Shown here: positions 1 to 8,017 of the stretch, piece after piece | Layout: each line of letters opens with the position of its first letter | Numbering within the stretch: the first letter of the stretch is position 1 | Assembly (NCBI RefSeq): GCF_002006355.2 | Contig: NZ_CP096980.1 | Span: 3,224,001-3,288,000 of the forward strand | DNA: 64,000 bases | Direction: 5' to 3' | Origin: Clostridium felsineum DSM 794 | GTDB taxonomy: Bacteria > Bacillota > Clostridia > Clostridiales > Clostridiaceae | Translations under genes and position numbers: made by a program | The notes under the pieces: model-generated | What the model was told of the DNA's origin: nothing | Database searches by the model: none | Seen by the model: only the letters and a program-made list of their open reading frames with translations

Positions 1-2
1 TA

Positions 3-344
3 ACTAAATACAATTTAGGTTTTTCAACAGGAATACTTCATGAAAATGATATTGATTATGAAACAGCTAAAACAATGTCTGTGAAAATTCAAAGTGAAAA
101 ACCATTTGATAACATAACAGACACTTCCTTTAAAAATGCTTTAAAAATGATTGATGACGCTGATGTAATTATAGATTCTGGCTTTCCTACTGGAGAAATA
201 AATAATAAGAATTTGGAACTTTTGAATTACGCTTCAAAAAAGCATAAGAAGATAATTACTTTCAGAAAAAATTCAAAGTATGATGCAATATTATGTAGTA
301 ATATAGATGATCTAATAAAATATATATTGAAGGTGATAATATGA
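3..344 (+). CDS. C-terminal part of an iron/cobalamin-type ABC transporter ATPase (5' end outside window)
   Basis: The reading frame is open from the left edge and ends in TAA at 342-344, so only the last 113 residues are present. No Walker motifs are visible. The segment (STG-LHENDIDYE, then KPFDNI and a DADVIIDSGFPTGEINNKN stretch) resembles the extension that follows the ABC domain in clostridial and archaeal iron/corrinoid importer ATPases. That assignment is by recalled family resemblance. The stop overlaps the start of the next gene (ATGA), so the two are translationally coupled. An internal ATG at 75 is not the true start because the frame stays open upstream of it. Confidence 0.55.
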   Translation, partial: TKYNLGFSTGILHENDIDYETAKTMSVKIQSEKPFDNITDTSFKNALKMIDDADVIIDSGFPTGEINNKNLELLNYASKKHKKIITFRKNSKYDAILCSNIDDLIKYILKVII

Positions 345-598
345 GTAGTAATTATAAATTTTTCAAACACGAAAGCTGTGAATACTTTCCTTGCCACAAA
401 ACACAAAATACTAGTGATTTCAATTGTTTGTTTTGCTTTTGTCCACTTTACTTCTTAGAAGATTGTGGTGGAAATAATAAAGAATCAAATGGGATAAAGG
501 ATTGTTCAAACTGTCTTATTCCTCATTCTAAAAATGGTTACAAATATATTGTAAATAAAATTCGTGAAATTAACAAAGACAAAAGACTTTCTAAATAA
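341..598 (+). CDS. Cysteine-rich small domain protein (PF04071-like)
   Basis: An 85-residue soluble protein with Cys residues in the order C-x4-FPCH, NCLFCFCPL, DCGG and DCSNCLIPH, the hallmark of the cysteine-rich small domain family. That family is often encoded in corrinoid-uptake or cobalamin-biosynthesis operons, and its biochemical role is not established. The Cys/His pattern suggests metal binding. The start overlaps the stop of the upstream ABC ATPase by four bases, which supports membership of the same operon. No terminator was recognised directly after it; the next element is the ZTP riboswitch of the following gene. Confidence 0.75.
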   Translation: MSSNYKFFKHESCEYFPCHKTQNTSDFNCLFCFCPLYFLEDCGGNNKESNGIKDCSNCLIPHSKNGYKYIVNKIREINKDKRLSK

Positions 599-640
599 TT
601 TGACTTATATTTTCATATATTATATAATTTTAGTAAAAAA

Positions 641-732
641 AGAAGATCATGCAACTGGCGGAAATGGAGTTCACCATAGGAAGCATGATTAATAAAAATC
701 GACCGCCTGGGTAAATTAGTATTTTATCCAGG
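641..732 (+). promoter_or_regulatory. ZTP (pfl) riboswitch
   Basis: The leader contains the conserved pfl-motif blocks: GATCATGCAACTGGCGG at 645-661, a variable hairpin, AGGAAGCATGATT near 678-690, and CCGCCTGGG at 703-711. The last block is the 3' pseudoknot half that pairs with the CTGGCGG loop. It also forms the 5' arm of the terminator at 706-732, so ligand binding would block termination. ZTP riboswitches bind ZMP/ZTP (AICAR phosphates), and the downstream enzyme consumes ZMP, so the logic fits induction by its own substrate. The motif is seen; the ligand is established family knowledge. Confidence 0.92.
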
Positions 733-739
733 TTTTTTT
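706..739 (+). terminator. Riboswitch expression-platform terminator
   Basis: CCTGGGTAAA (706-715) pairs with TTTTATCCAGG (722-732) and is followed by seven T residues. Its 5' arm overlaps the conserved CCGCCTGGG block of the ZTP aptamer, making aptamer and terminator mutually exclusive. Confidence 0.88.
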
Positions 740-767
740 GTATTTAAATTTAGGAGGTTTTATAAAA

Positions 768-1943
768 ATGAAGGTTCAACAAATAGAATTAAAATATGGC
801 TGTAATCCACAGCAAAATCCTGCTAGAATATATGTTAATAAAGGCACACTACCACTTGAGGTTTTAAATGGAAATCCAGGCTACATAAACTTTATGGATG
901 CTCTTAATTCCTGGCAGCTTGTAAAAGAGTTAAAGAAAGAAACTGGCTTAACTTCCGCTGCTTCCTTTAAGCATGTTAGTCCTGCTGGTGCAGCTGTAGC
1001 AATCCCTCTAAGCGATACTCTAAAAAAAACTTATTTAGTAGAAGATATCGATCTTACTCCCCCTGCAATCGCATATTCAAGAGCAAGAGGTGCCGATAGA
1101 ATGTCCTCCTATGGTGATTTTGTAGCTATAAGTGACAAAGTAGATGTAGCTACAGCTAATATACTAAAAAAATCTGTTTCTGATGGAATAATAGCACCTG
1201 ATTATGATAAAGAAGCTTTAGAAATATTAAAATCAAAAAAAAGAGGTAAATATAACATAATAAAAATAGATGCCGATTATGAACCACATGCACTTGAAAG
1301 AAGAGAAATTTATGGTATAACCTTTGAACAAAAAAGAAATACAACCCCACTTAATGAAACACTTCTAAAAAATATAGTGACTAAAAATAAGAATCTTTCA
1401 GAAGAAGCTAAACGTGATCTTATAATTTCTATGATAACTTTAAAATATACTCAATCAAATTCTGTTTGCTTTTCTTTAGATGGTCAGGTTATAGGAGTTG
1501 GTGCTGGACAACAATCAAGGGTTCATTGTACTAGGCTTGCAGCTTCAAAGGCTGACATCTGGTACCTAAGACAGCATCCTTTAGTTTTAGCTCTTCCTTT
1601 TAAAGAAGGGGTATCAAGACCAGACAGAGATAACTTAATTGATCAATATCTTAGAGATGATATTACTAAAGAAGAAACTGTCAACTGGAATAGAGTTTTA
1701 GAATATATACCAAAAAAACTTTCCTTAGACGAAAAAAATAAATGGCTTTCTAATTTAAAAAATGTTTCTCTTGCCTCAGATGCATTTTTTCCGTTTAGTG
1801 ATAACATTGATAGAGCAGCAAAAAGTGGAGTTAAATATATCGTTCAACCTGGTGGTTCTATACGTGATGACTTAGTAATAGAAGCCGCAGATAATTATAA
1901 TATGGTAATGGCATTTTCTAATACTAGATTATTTCATCACTAA
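768..1943 (+). CDS. AICAR formyltransferase, PurH-like (transformylase-only type)
   Basis: A 391-residue homologue of the C-terminal transformylase half of bifunctional PurH. It lacks the N-terminal IMP cyclohydrolase domain, so it should transfer a formyl group from 10-formyl-THF to AICAR (ZMP) in purine synthesis. Supporting segments are KYGCNPQQNPAR near the start, SFKHVSPAGAA, SSYGDFVAISD, VGAGQQSRVHCTRLA and SDAFFPFSDNIDRAAKSGVKYIVQPGGS, all typical of the AICARFT fold. Position 768 (ATG) is chosen as start because AGGAGG at 752-757 is well spaced; the frame extends back to a TTG at 738 that lies inside the terminator tail. It is controlled by the ZTP riboswitch. Similar stand-alone proteins are known in clostridia. 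Confidence 0.9.
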   Translation: MKVQQIELKYGCNPQQNPARIYVNKGTLPLEVLNGNPGYINFMDALNSWQLVKELKKETGLTSAASFKHVSPAGAAVAIPLSDTLKKTYLVEDIDLTPPAIAYSRARGADRMSSYGDFVAISDKVDVATANILKKSVSDGIIAPDYDKEALEILKSKKRGKYNIIKIDADYEPHALERREIYGITFEQKRNTTPLNETLLKNIVTKNKNLSEEAKRDLIISMITLKYTQSNSVCFSLDGQVIGVGAGQQSRVHCTRLAASKADIWYLRQHPLVLALPFKEGVSRPDRDNLIDQYLRDDITKEETVNWNRVLEYIPKKLSLDEKNKWLSNLKNVSLASDAFFPFSDNIDRAAKSGVKYIVQPGGSIRDDLVIEAADNYNMVMAFSNTRLFHH

Positions 1944-1951
1944 TACCATTC

Positions 1952-1980
1952 AAAAAGAGGACTCTAAAGTTCTCTTTTTC
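1952..1980 (+). terminator. Terminator after the AICAR formyltransferase
   Basis: AAAAAGAGGACT (1952-1963) pairs with AGTTCTCTTTTT (1968-1979) across a short loop, nine bases after the stop codon; the 3' arm supplies the T-run. Confidence 0.75.
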
Positions 1981-2046
1981 TATTAACATAAATCTATTTT
2001 TATTCATATAAAATATACAGAATACAATTTTTTTAAGGAGTTTTGT

Positions 2047-2577
2047 ATGGATAGCAATAAAAATTCTATTGAAAGTAAAATAAGTCAAGCCTCTGATACT
2101 ATATATTATGGAGAATACGAAAAATTAATAGTTAATATTCTTACCATGAAAAAGCCAAATTATCCAATACTCGCCATTGATAATACTAGTAATATTGTTA
2201 CAATAACCGATGCCAAAATAGATTCACCAGTAAGACAGGTATCTGAAAACTGGAAGGGTAGTATTCTTTTAGATGGATATGTAGACAACACTATAACTTA
2301 TAGAACTGCTTCTAACACTTCCTCTAGTACCATAAGTGGAAATATTAATTTTTTAAGTACTAGAATATACTTTCAAATTAAATCAACTGTTATTTCTTCT
2401 TCTAAATTCAGCAAAAAATCAAAGGTAGAAGTTATTTCAGCTTATGTAGAAAATGAAAAAAGAGACTTACTTGATAAAAATCCCATTCCCGAAAATTATC
2501 CAACCTGGGCTATAACTTATAATAAGCTATCACAAAAAATATTAGTTAAAATCCAAGTAAAAGTTATAGATTCATAG
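2047..2577 (+). CDS. Hypothetical protein, possibly SPOCS/DUF3794-like
   Basis: A 176-residue soluble protein with no signal peptide or membrane segment and a good ribosome binding site (AAGGAG) before the ATG. It is rich in beta-strand-forming alternation. A central piece (VRQVSENWKGSILLDGYVDNTITYRT) looks like the SPOCS fold, in which a basic strand is followed by a G-x-V-x-x-x-I-x-Y strand. That domain occurs in SipL and other spore-coat or envelope proteins. The match is by eye and weak. It converges on the next gene, which has a similar pattern, with a shared terminator between them. Confidence 0.55.
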   Translation: MDSNKNSIESKISQASDTIYYGEYEKLIVNILTMKKPNYPILAIDNTSNIVTITDAKIDSPVRQVSENWKGSILLDGYVDNTITYRTASNTSSSTISGNINFLSTRIYFQIKSTVISSSKFSKKSKVEVISAYVENEKRDLLDKNPIPENYPTWAITYNKLSQKILVKIQVKVIDS

Positions 2578-2628
2578 ATTTGAATTGTATACGTTACAAT
2601 TCTTATTTATAGTTTGTCCCTATTAAAT

Positions 2629-2664
2629 AGGAAACAGAGTTATAAAAATTAAAACTCTGTTCCT
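2629..2664. terminator. Bidirectional terminator between convergent genes
   Basis: AGGAAACAGAGTT (2629-2641) pairs with AACTCTGTTCCT (2653-2664) with one bulged A. It lies between two convergent reading frames and can serve both. Confidence 0.6.
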
Positions 2665-2667
2665 TAT

Positions 2668-3213
2668 CTAGTTTATTGATTCATAAATTTCCTTTAATCT
2701 TTTCAAATCCATGTCCATTAATTCATTAATCGAATATCTTCCACTATCAAATTGTAGAATTTCTTGTCCTTCTATAGTTTTTGTTTTATTGATCTTAGTA
2801 GCCTTCTTCATATAATACTGAAATTTTATTTCACCATACACTTCAATATTTATACTGTCTCTATGTCTTCTTTCTTGTGGCTCTACTATTTTCACAGAAG
2901 GTTTAAAAGAAAGCCCTGTAATATTACCAACGGTATTCGTGTTTATTTTATTCCCTAATATGTCTTCCTCTGGAATTACAACACATAAATCTCTAGTTAT
3001 AAGTCTACCCTTATAATTATAAACTTCATTTTTATACCCAAATTTTTTATATAATAAATATATATTGTAATGTCCATAGATATATATTCCCTCATTAGCA
3101 ATATTTTTAGAATAAACTTTTGAATTTTCAACTTGGCTATCTACTATCAAACTTCTCTCTCCATTGTCCTCTACTTTTATGATATTGGAAATTTTTTTAG
3201 TAAAAGATGCCAT
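2668..3213 (-). CDS. Hypothetical protein, possibly SPOCS/DUF3794-like
   Basis: A 181-residue soluble protein starting at ATG 3213 behind AAGAGGCG. The N-terminal half (VDSQVENSKVY...NEGIYIYGHYNIYLLYKK) has the alternating strand pattern and the 'G-x-Y-x-I-x-L-x-Y' strand seen in SPOCS-type domains. A second copy of the pattern (KIVEPQERR...INIEVYGEIKFQYY) follows at about residues 105-135. The C-terminus (SINELMDMDLKRLKEIYES) is helical. Role unknown; resemblance to the convergent neighbour suggests related functions, perhaps in the spore or cell envelope. This is inference. Confidence 0.5.
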   Translation of the reverse strand: MASFTKKISNIIKVEDNGERSLIVDSQVENSKVYSKNIANEGIYIYGHYNIYLLYKKFGYKNEVYNYKGRLITRDLCVVIPEEDILGNKINTNTVGNITGLSFKPSVKIVEPQERRHRDSINIEVYGEIKFQYYMKKATKINKTKTIEGQEILQFDSGRYSINELMDMDLKRLKEIYESIN

Positions 3214-3416
3214 CTAAATCGCCTCTTCTTAATAATTAGTCTCACTAATATAATATTTATATTTTTAAATTACTGTTACAATATTTAATTTTAATTTATT
3301 AATTGCCTCTACTAGCATATAATTAATGTAAAAAGTATTTTCGTATTATATCTATAAAAAACAAGATTTCAGATACAATAATACTTATAAAGAACATGAT
3401 TATGGAGATGATTTAT

Positions 3417-4556
3417 ATGAAAAGCGTACAAATTTTAATTATAGGCTCTGGTCCTGCTGGTTTCTCTGCTGCAAAAACTGCTTTAGGTAAAGCTAATAAT
3501 ATGACTATGTTAAACAATGAAAGCTATTTGCCATATTATAGAACACGTCTTAATGAAGTGATAGCAAATAATAAATCTATCGATAATATATTAATAAAAA
3601 ACAGTGATTGGTATAAAGAAAATAATATAGACATTATTACCTCTGTAATAGCAAATAATGTAGACACAGATAATAAATTAGTAACTTTAAATTCTGGTGA
3701 AAAAATAAAATATGAAAAACTTATCATTTCAAGCGGTTCTACTCCAAATAAAATCAAAATTCCACATGCAAGTGAGGTTTTAAGTTTATACTCTTACGAT
3801 GATGCTTTAAAAATAAAAGAAATGTCCAAAAATAAAGGAAGGGCTTTTATAGTAGGCGGAGGCATATTAGGTATTGAACTTGCTCATGCACTTATTACCT
3901 CAGGAATTGAGGCTTCAATCGGAATAATATTAGAATATCCTCTAGAAAGACAGCTCGATAAAATCGGAGGATTATTTTTGAAAGATAAACTAGATAAAAT
4001 AGGCATAAAAATATATAATAATTCTAACTTTGAAACTATGGGTGATTTAATTGAAGGTTCATGTGTTATTACAACTGTTGGTGTTAAACCAAATTTAAAT
4101 TTTTTAAAAAACACTAATATATCTATAAATCGTGGTATTGTTGTAAATGAACACATGGAAAGCTCAATACCTGATGTTTATGCTTGTGGTGATGTGGCTG
4201 AATTTAACGGAAAAAACCCTGGTTTAATAAATATAGCAAACAAACAAGGAGAAATAGCTGCTTTAAATGCCTGTGGTGAAAAAGCTTCTTATACTGAAAT
4301 AGTTCCTTCTCCTATATTAAAGGTTTCTGGTATTTCTATCATATCTTGTGGAGATATAGAACATATTTCATCCTCAAATATTTTTAGGTTTCAAGATGAA
4401 ATGAAATACATCCTTTGCAGTATAAAAGATGATAAACTCGATGCTGCCGCTGTTATAGGTGATGTAAATCTTGGTATGAAACTAAAAAAAGCAATTGATA
4501 CAAAAAAAACCTTTTCATCACCTAACTCTTTAAATGAAATACTGAATAGTTTATAA
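3417..4556 (+). CDS. nroA: NADH:rubredoxin oxidoreductase (NROR)
   Basis: A 379-residue FAD- and NADH-dependent flavoprotein passing electrons to rubredoxin, which feeds superoxide reductase and the oxygen-scavenging flavodiiron proteins. The FAD motif LIIGSGPAGFSAA lies at the N-terminus, the NAD motif IVGGGILGIELA near residue 145, and the second FAD motif ACGDVAEF near residue 257. It is closely similar to the C. acetobutylicum enzyme as I recall it. The ATG at 3417 is preferred to the earlier ATG at 3396 because GGAG at 3404-3407 is nine bases upstream of it and the shorter product matches the family length. Desulfoferrodoxin follows 90 bp downstream, so the pair forms an O2/superoxide defence unit. 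Confidence 0.93.
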   Translation: MKSVQILIIGSGPAGFSAAKTALGKANNMTMLNNESYLPYYRTRLNEVIANNKSIDNILIKNSDWYKENNIDIITSVIANNVDTDNKLVTLNSGEKIKYEKLIISSGSTPNKIKIPHASEVLSLYSYDDALKIKEMSKNKGRAFIVGGGILGIELAHALITSGIEASIGIILEYPLERQLDKIGGLFLKDKLDKIGIKIYNNSNFETMGDLIEGSCVITTVGVKPNLNFLKNTNISINRGIVVNEHMESSIPDVYACGDVAEFNGKNPGLINIANKQGEIAALNACGEKASYTEIVPSPILKVSGISIISCGDIEHISSSNIFRFQDEMKYILCSIKDDKLDAAAVIGDVNLGMKLKKAIDTKKTFSSPNSLNEILNSL

Positions 4557-4646
4557 AGGCTTTAACTATGTATACCCTTGTAATTTTTGTGACATATTAA
4601 TCCTGTAGAAGTTAACCAAATTTAATTCTACTATGGAGGTATTAAA

Positions 4647-5024
4647 ATGAATAACGATTTAGAAATCTATATATGCAAAAAATGTGGCAACGCAGTTCTT
4701 CTAATTGAAGAAGGCGGTGGAACTTTAACTTGCTGCTCTGAGCCAATGACTAAAATAACTGCAAATACTACTGATGCTGCTCAAGAAAAACATGTACCTC
4801 ACATTACTAAAAACGGTAGTGATATTGATGTTTCTGTGGGATCTGTAGAGCATCCAATGACTCCTGAACATTTTATTCAATGGATTGTTTTAGTTTCTGG
4901 AGATAGAATGGAAATGGTAAAGCTTTCTCCAGATAAAAAACCAACAGCACATTTCAAAAATGTTACTAACGGAACTATTTACGCTTATTGTAATCTTCAT
5001 AGTTTATGGAAGGCAGACATATAG
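4647..5024 (+). CDS. dfx: Desulfoferrodoxin (superoxide reductase, 2Fe-SOR)
   Basis: A 125-residue protein with both iron sites. The N-terminal desulforedoxin domain has Cys10, Cys13, Cys29 and Cys30 for the FeS4 centre. The C-terminal superoxide reductase domain has His49 (in EKHVPH), His69, His75, Cys115 and His118 (in CNLH), the His4-Cys ligands of centre II, with the conserved Lys48 next to His49. It reduces superoxide to peroxide with electrons from rubredoxin, which NROR (encoded just upstream) can supply. In C. acetobutylicum such genes are PerR-controlled; no convincing operator is visible in the 90-bp gap here. Confidence 0.97.
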   Translation: MNNDLEIYICKKCGNAVLLIEEGGGTLTCCSEPMTKITANTTDAAQEKHVPHITKNGSDIDVSVGSVEHPMTPEHFIQWIVLVSGDRMEMVKLSPDKKPTAHFKNVTNGTIYAYCNLHSLWKADI

Positions 5025-5065
5025 CTAGAGCATTTTATAACAATTTATTAAAATTAATAACAAAA

Positions 5066-5100
5066 CCGCTCCCTACGTTAGGAGCGGCTAATTTTTATTT
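5066..5100 (+). terminator. Terminator after desulfoferrodoxin
   Basis: A GC-rich perfect 7-bp stem, CCGCTCC (5066-5072) with GGAGCGG (5081-5087), is followed by a T-rich tract. It closes the NROR-desulfoferrodoxin unit. Confidence 0.88.
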
Positions 5101-5140
5101 ATGTAAATATCCCCAGTAAAATCAAGCTATCTATTAATAA

Positions 5141-6499
5141 TTAAGCCTTTCTATTTCTTTCAAATAATTCATCTATAATTGTAGCGAATTTGGCATCTGA
5201 AAGATTATACAAAACTCCAACTATAAGTGCTGCTACAGCTGTTGCACATGCAGGGTAAAGTAATAATAGTCCTTTTATTCCAATCAAAGTATGTTCTGAT
5301 TGGTGTGCGTTAGCAATATATCCTACAAAAGCTAATCCTACACCAGAAGCAGCACCCGCTATAGATTGAGCTATCTTTCTTGAAAAATTAAAAACTGAAT
5401 AAGTTATTCCTTCTCTTCTCTCACCATTTTTCCACTCACCATAATCTATTGAATCCGAAACAAACGCCCATGTAACACCATTGGTTATGCTTATTGACAT
5501 AAATGATATACTAGCAAGTATTATAAATATAGTGAAATGGGTGCCTGGAAGTAAAAAGTTCACCGCATCTGAAATACTACTTAACGAAAAGGCTATAACA
5601 GCTGTTCTCTTTTTTCCAAATAATTTAACCAATTTAGGAAGAAATGAAACTCCTATTACTGCACATCCTATTGTAAAGAAATTTACATAAGATACTAACT
5701 TAGCATTTCCTAAATTGTATTTGCAATAATATACAACCATAGCTGTTTTTATATTATATGCTGAAATTGAGAATACAGTCATAAGAATTAATGTAAGTAA
5801 TGCCCTATTGTGAAATATTGCATTTGCTACCTTACGTAATGTGATTTTTTCTTCTTTTTTAGGATCATGAACAATGATTTCTGTTGTATTTTTATAAGTT
5901 GTATAAAATGCTGCCACTCCAACAATTGACATAATAGCAGTAACAATTGGATATGCTATTCTTGGATTTCCGAATAAGCCTAAAAGCGGTATGAATACTA
6001 TACCTGTTATTAATAGTGCAGTAGATGAACCCAATTGCCTAAATGTAGATAATGCTGTTCTATCCTGTGTATCTTGGGTAATAACTGAACCAAGAGACCC
6101 ATAAGGTACATTAGTAAATGAGTACAAAACTCCCCAAAGCATATATGTTACATATGCAAATGCTAATTTTGAACCTGGTGTCTTACCAGGATTAGTAAAG
6201 GTTATAACTGTCATTATAGCTAAGAGTATACTTGACAAAAGCATTACAGCTTTAAACTTACCATTTTTACCTGGTTTTTTTGAATCTATTATAGTTCCTG
6301 CTAAAGGATCCATAAATGCATCAAATAATTTAGTAATAAGAAATATACTCCCTGCTGCCGCTGCCGCTATTCCAACAACATCTGTATAAAATTGTAAAAG
6401 ATATGCTTGACCCAAATCAAACATAAAACCATTTCCTAAATCTCCAAGTCCATATGATATCTTTTCTTTTAAAGTCAACTTCTTGCTTTTATTAATCAT
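5141..6499 (-). CDS. GPH-family (glycoside-pentoside-hexuronide) cation symporter
   Basis: A 452-residue integral membrane protein with about 12 hydrophobic segments. The N-terminus (KEKISYGLGDLGNGFMFDLGQAYLLQFYTDV) is the usual GPH signature, followed by DAFMDPLAGTIIDS in the first cytoplasmic loop. A late segment (WAFVSDSIDYGEWKNGERREGITYSVFNF) is also family-typical. Members import di- and oligosaccharides, xylosides, glucuronides or hexuronides with Na+ or H+. The substrate cannot be read from the sequence. The upstream region carries three LacI/CcpA-type operators like those of the pectinesterase genes in this window, which makes a plant-sugar or uronide substrate plausible. Monocistronic. 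Confidence 0.88.
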   Translation of the reverse strand: MINKSKKLTLKEKISYGLGDLGNGFMFDLGQAYLLQFYTDVVGIAAAAAGSIFLITKLFDAFMDPLAGTIIDSKKPGKNGKFKAVMLLSSILLAIMTVITFTNPGKTPGSKLAFAYVTYMLWGVLYSFTNVPYGSLGSVITQDTQDRTALSTFRQLGSSTALLITGIVFIPLLGLFGNPRIAYPIVTAIMSIVGVAAFYTTYKNTTEIIVHDPKKEEKITLRKVANAIFHNRALLTLILMTVFSISAYNIKTAMVVYYCKYNLGNAKLVSYVNFFTIGCAVIGVSFLPKLVKLFGKKRTAVIAFSLSSISDAVNFLLPGTHFTIFIILASISFMSISITNGVTWAFVSDSIDYGEWKNGERREGITYSVFNFSRKIAQSIAGAASGVGLAFVGYIANAHQSEHTLIGIKGLLLLYPACATAVAALIVGVLYNLSDAKFATIIDELFERNRKA

Positions 6500-6570
6500 A
6501 ATTTATTTCCTCCAACTTTAATTTGATATACGACTAAATTTCTTATTGCAATTCTTTACTCGATAATTAA

Positions 6571-6584
6571 TGCACACGTTAACA
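6571..6584. promoter_or_regulatory. LacI/CcpA-type operator in the symporter leader
   Basis: TGCACACGTTAACA shares the ACGTTAACA half-site with the two operators at 6700 and 6762. It lies about 70 bp upstream of the start codon, within the expected 5' leader. Confidence 0.5.
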
Positions 6585-6699
6585 GTAGGTGCAGTAGTAA
6601 TAATAAGTATAATTTCAAATTGTTCACATGCAGAATTATATGATCATAATAACATCATTCTCTACTTTTTACATTTCTCCTTTCGTTTGAAGTATTTTT

Positions 6700-6775
6700 T
6701 GTTAACGTTTCCAACCTATAATTTTATTATATACTATTTTCGACAATTTTCAAGCTTTTTTTGTACACGTTAACA
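6700..6775 (-). promoter_or_regulatory. Promoter of the GPH symporter flanked by two operators
   Basis: On the minus strand a -35 box TTGAAA (6748-6753) and a -10 box TATAAT (6726-6731) are 16 bp apart. An operator TGTTAACGTGTACA (6762-6775) lies upstream of -35. A second, TGGAAACGTTAACA (6700-6713), starts exactly 12 bp downstream of -10. Both fit a cre/LacI-type palindrome centred on ACGT. The pectinesterase promoters at 52.8 and 57.7 kb have the same downstream-operator spacing. Repression by CcpA or a sugar-specific LacI protein is inferred. Confidence 0.65.
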
Positions 6776-6807
6776 TTTTTATTTTATACAATCTAAACCA
6801 TCACTTA

Positions 6808-7842
6808 TCATGATATTTCTATAATAAATGTATAATTAACTACATGCTGATATATAAGTTTTTTTTCTAGTGATTCGACATAATTCTTCATTTCTTCAAT
6901 ATCAGTATAATATTCATCCTCTATTACACCCCACTCTTTTTCTCTTTTATTGGAAATAAACCACTTCTTTTTTCTTTCTCTCTCTTCTTTATTTAAAAAC
7001 ATTAAATCTGCAATGACTATTTTTCCATTATTTTTAATATATCTAAGCAAATTTCTTACTGCAACTTTTTTTTCATCTGGTTTTAGATGATGAAGTGCAA
7101 AGGAAGAAATCACAACATCAAATTCATTTTCTATAAAAGGTTTATCGAGAAAATTTCCTAATCTAAGTTTTATATTTTTATTTTTTTCTTTAGCAAGTAT
7201 AAGCATTTCTATACTTTGATCAATACCTGTATATTGAACATTTTGATTTAACTTTTTAACTATATTGGCTGTACCACATCCAATATCAATAACTTTTCTC
7301 CTATCGCCTATTTTTCGTACTATACTTTCAAGTATAAAATCATATTTGCTAAATAGCCCAAGAGTATCTGCTCCATCCTTTTTTACACAATCATCATAGC
7401 TTTTTGCCCATGTGTCAAATCCCCACTTATCTATCCATGTGCTCACATTTTTTGTACTTTCCTTTATGCTGTTATCTATTTTATCAAAAAAGTTTCCATA
7501 CTCTATATTCTTGTTTAAAGCTTCATTAATTCCTTCCTTGAGTACATTTTCCATCTTTCTTAATTGTATTCTTTTAGCTTCTATAACCTTTAACTGCAGA
7601 TATAGAGTGTGAATTATCTTATCACTTTCATATGTCCCTTTGTCTAATATTCTTTTTATATTTTTTAATTCTAATCCTACATTTTTTAATATAATAATCT
7701 GTCTTAATTTTAAAAGATCATCATCACTATAATTTCTGTAGTCATTTTTATCCCTTTGGGGAATTACTATATTAAGTTTTTCATATACCCTAAGTGCTTT
7801 GTAGGAAATCTTTAGTTTTTCACACACTTTTTTTGTATTCAA
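6808..7842 (-). CDS. MerR-type regulator fused to a SAM-dependent methyltransferase
   Basis: The first 70 residues form a MerR winged helix (KKVCEKLKISYKALRVYEK, then NDYRNYSDDDLLKLRQI), followed by a coiled region. From about residue 140 there is a class I methyltransferase: DTWAKSYDDCV, the SAM motif VIDIGCGTANIVKKL, and ISSFALHHLKPDEK. The protein is therefore a DNA-binding regulator whose effector domain looks catalytic or SAM-sensing. The TTG at 7842 is preferred because GAGGTG is six bases upstream; the frame opens at a GTG three codons earlier that overlaps that site. It is transcribed divergently from flavodoxin. Its target and methyl acceptor are unknown. Confidence 0.85.
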   Translation of the reverse strand: MNTKKVCEKLKISYKALRVYEKLNIVIPQRDKNDYRNYSDDDLLKLRQIIILKNVGLELKNIKRILDKGTYESDKIIHTLYLQLKVIEAKRIQLRKMENVLKEGINEALNKNIEYGNFFDKIDNSIKESTKNVSTWIDKWGFDTWAKSYDDCVKKDGADTLGLFSKYDFILESIVRKIGDRRKVIDIGCGTANIVKKLNQNVQYTGIDQSIEMLILAKEKNKNIKLRLGNFLDKPFIENEFDVVISSFALHHLKPDEKKVAVRNLLRYIKNNGKIVIADLMFLNKEERERKKKWFISNKREKEWGVIEDEYYTDIEEMKNYVESLEKKLIYQHVVNYTFIIEIS

Positions 7843-8017
7843 AAAAATCACCTCAATAAAAATATAACCCCTGCCTTTAGGACAGAGTCAACACTTATTT
7901 ATCAAAAATTTTATTTTTAAATTATATTATAGCAAACTATGGCATAAAATAAAAAAGTAGTGTATAATTAATAAAAACAGTTAAATAATAATAGTTATTA
8001 TATAGGAGGAATTATCT

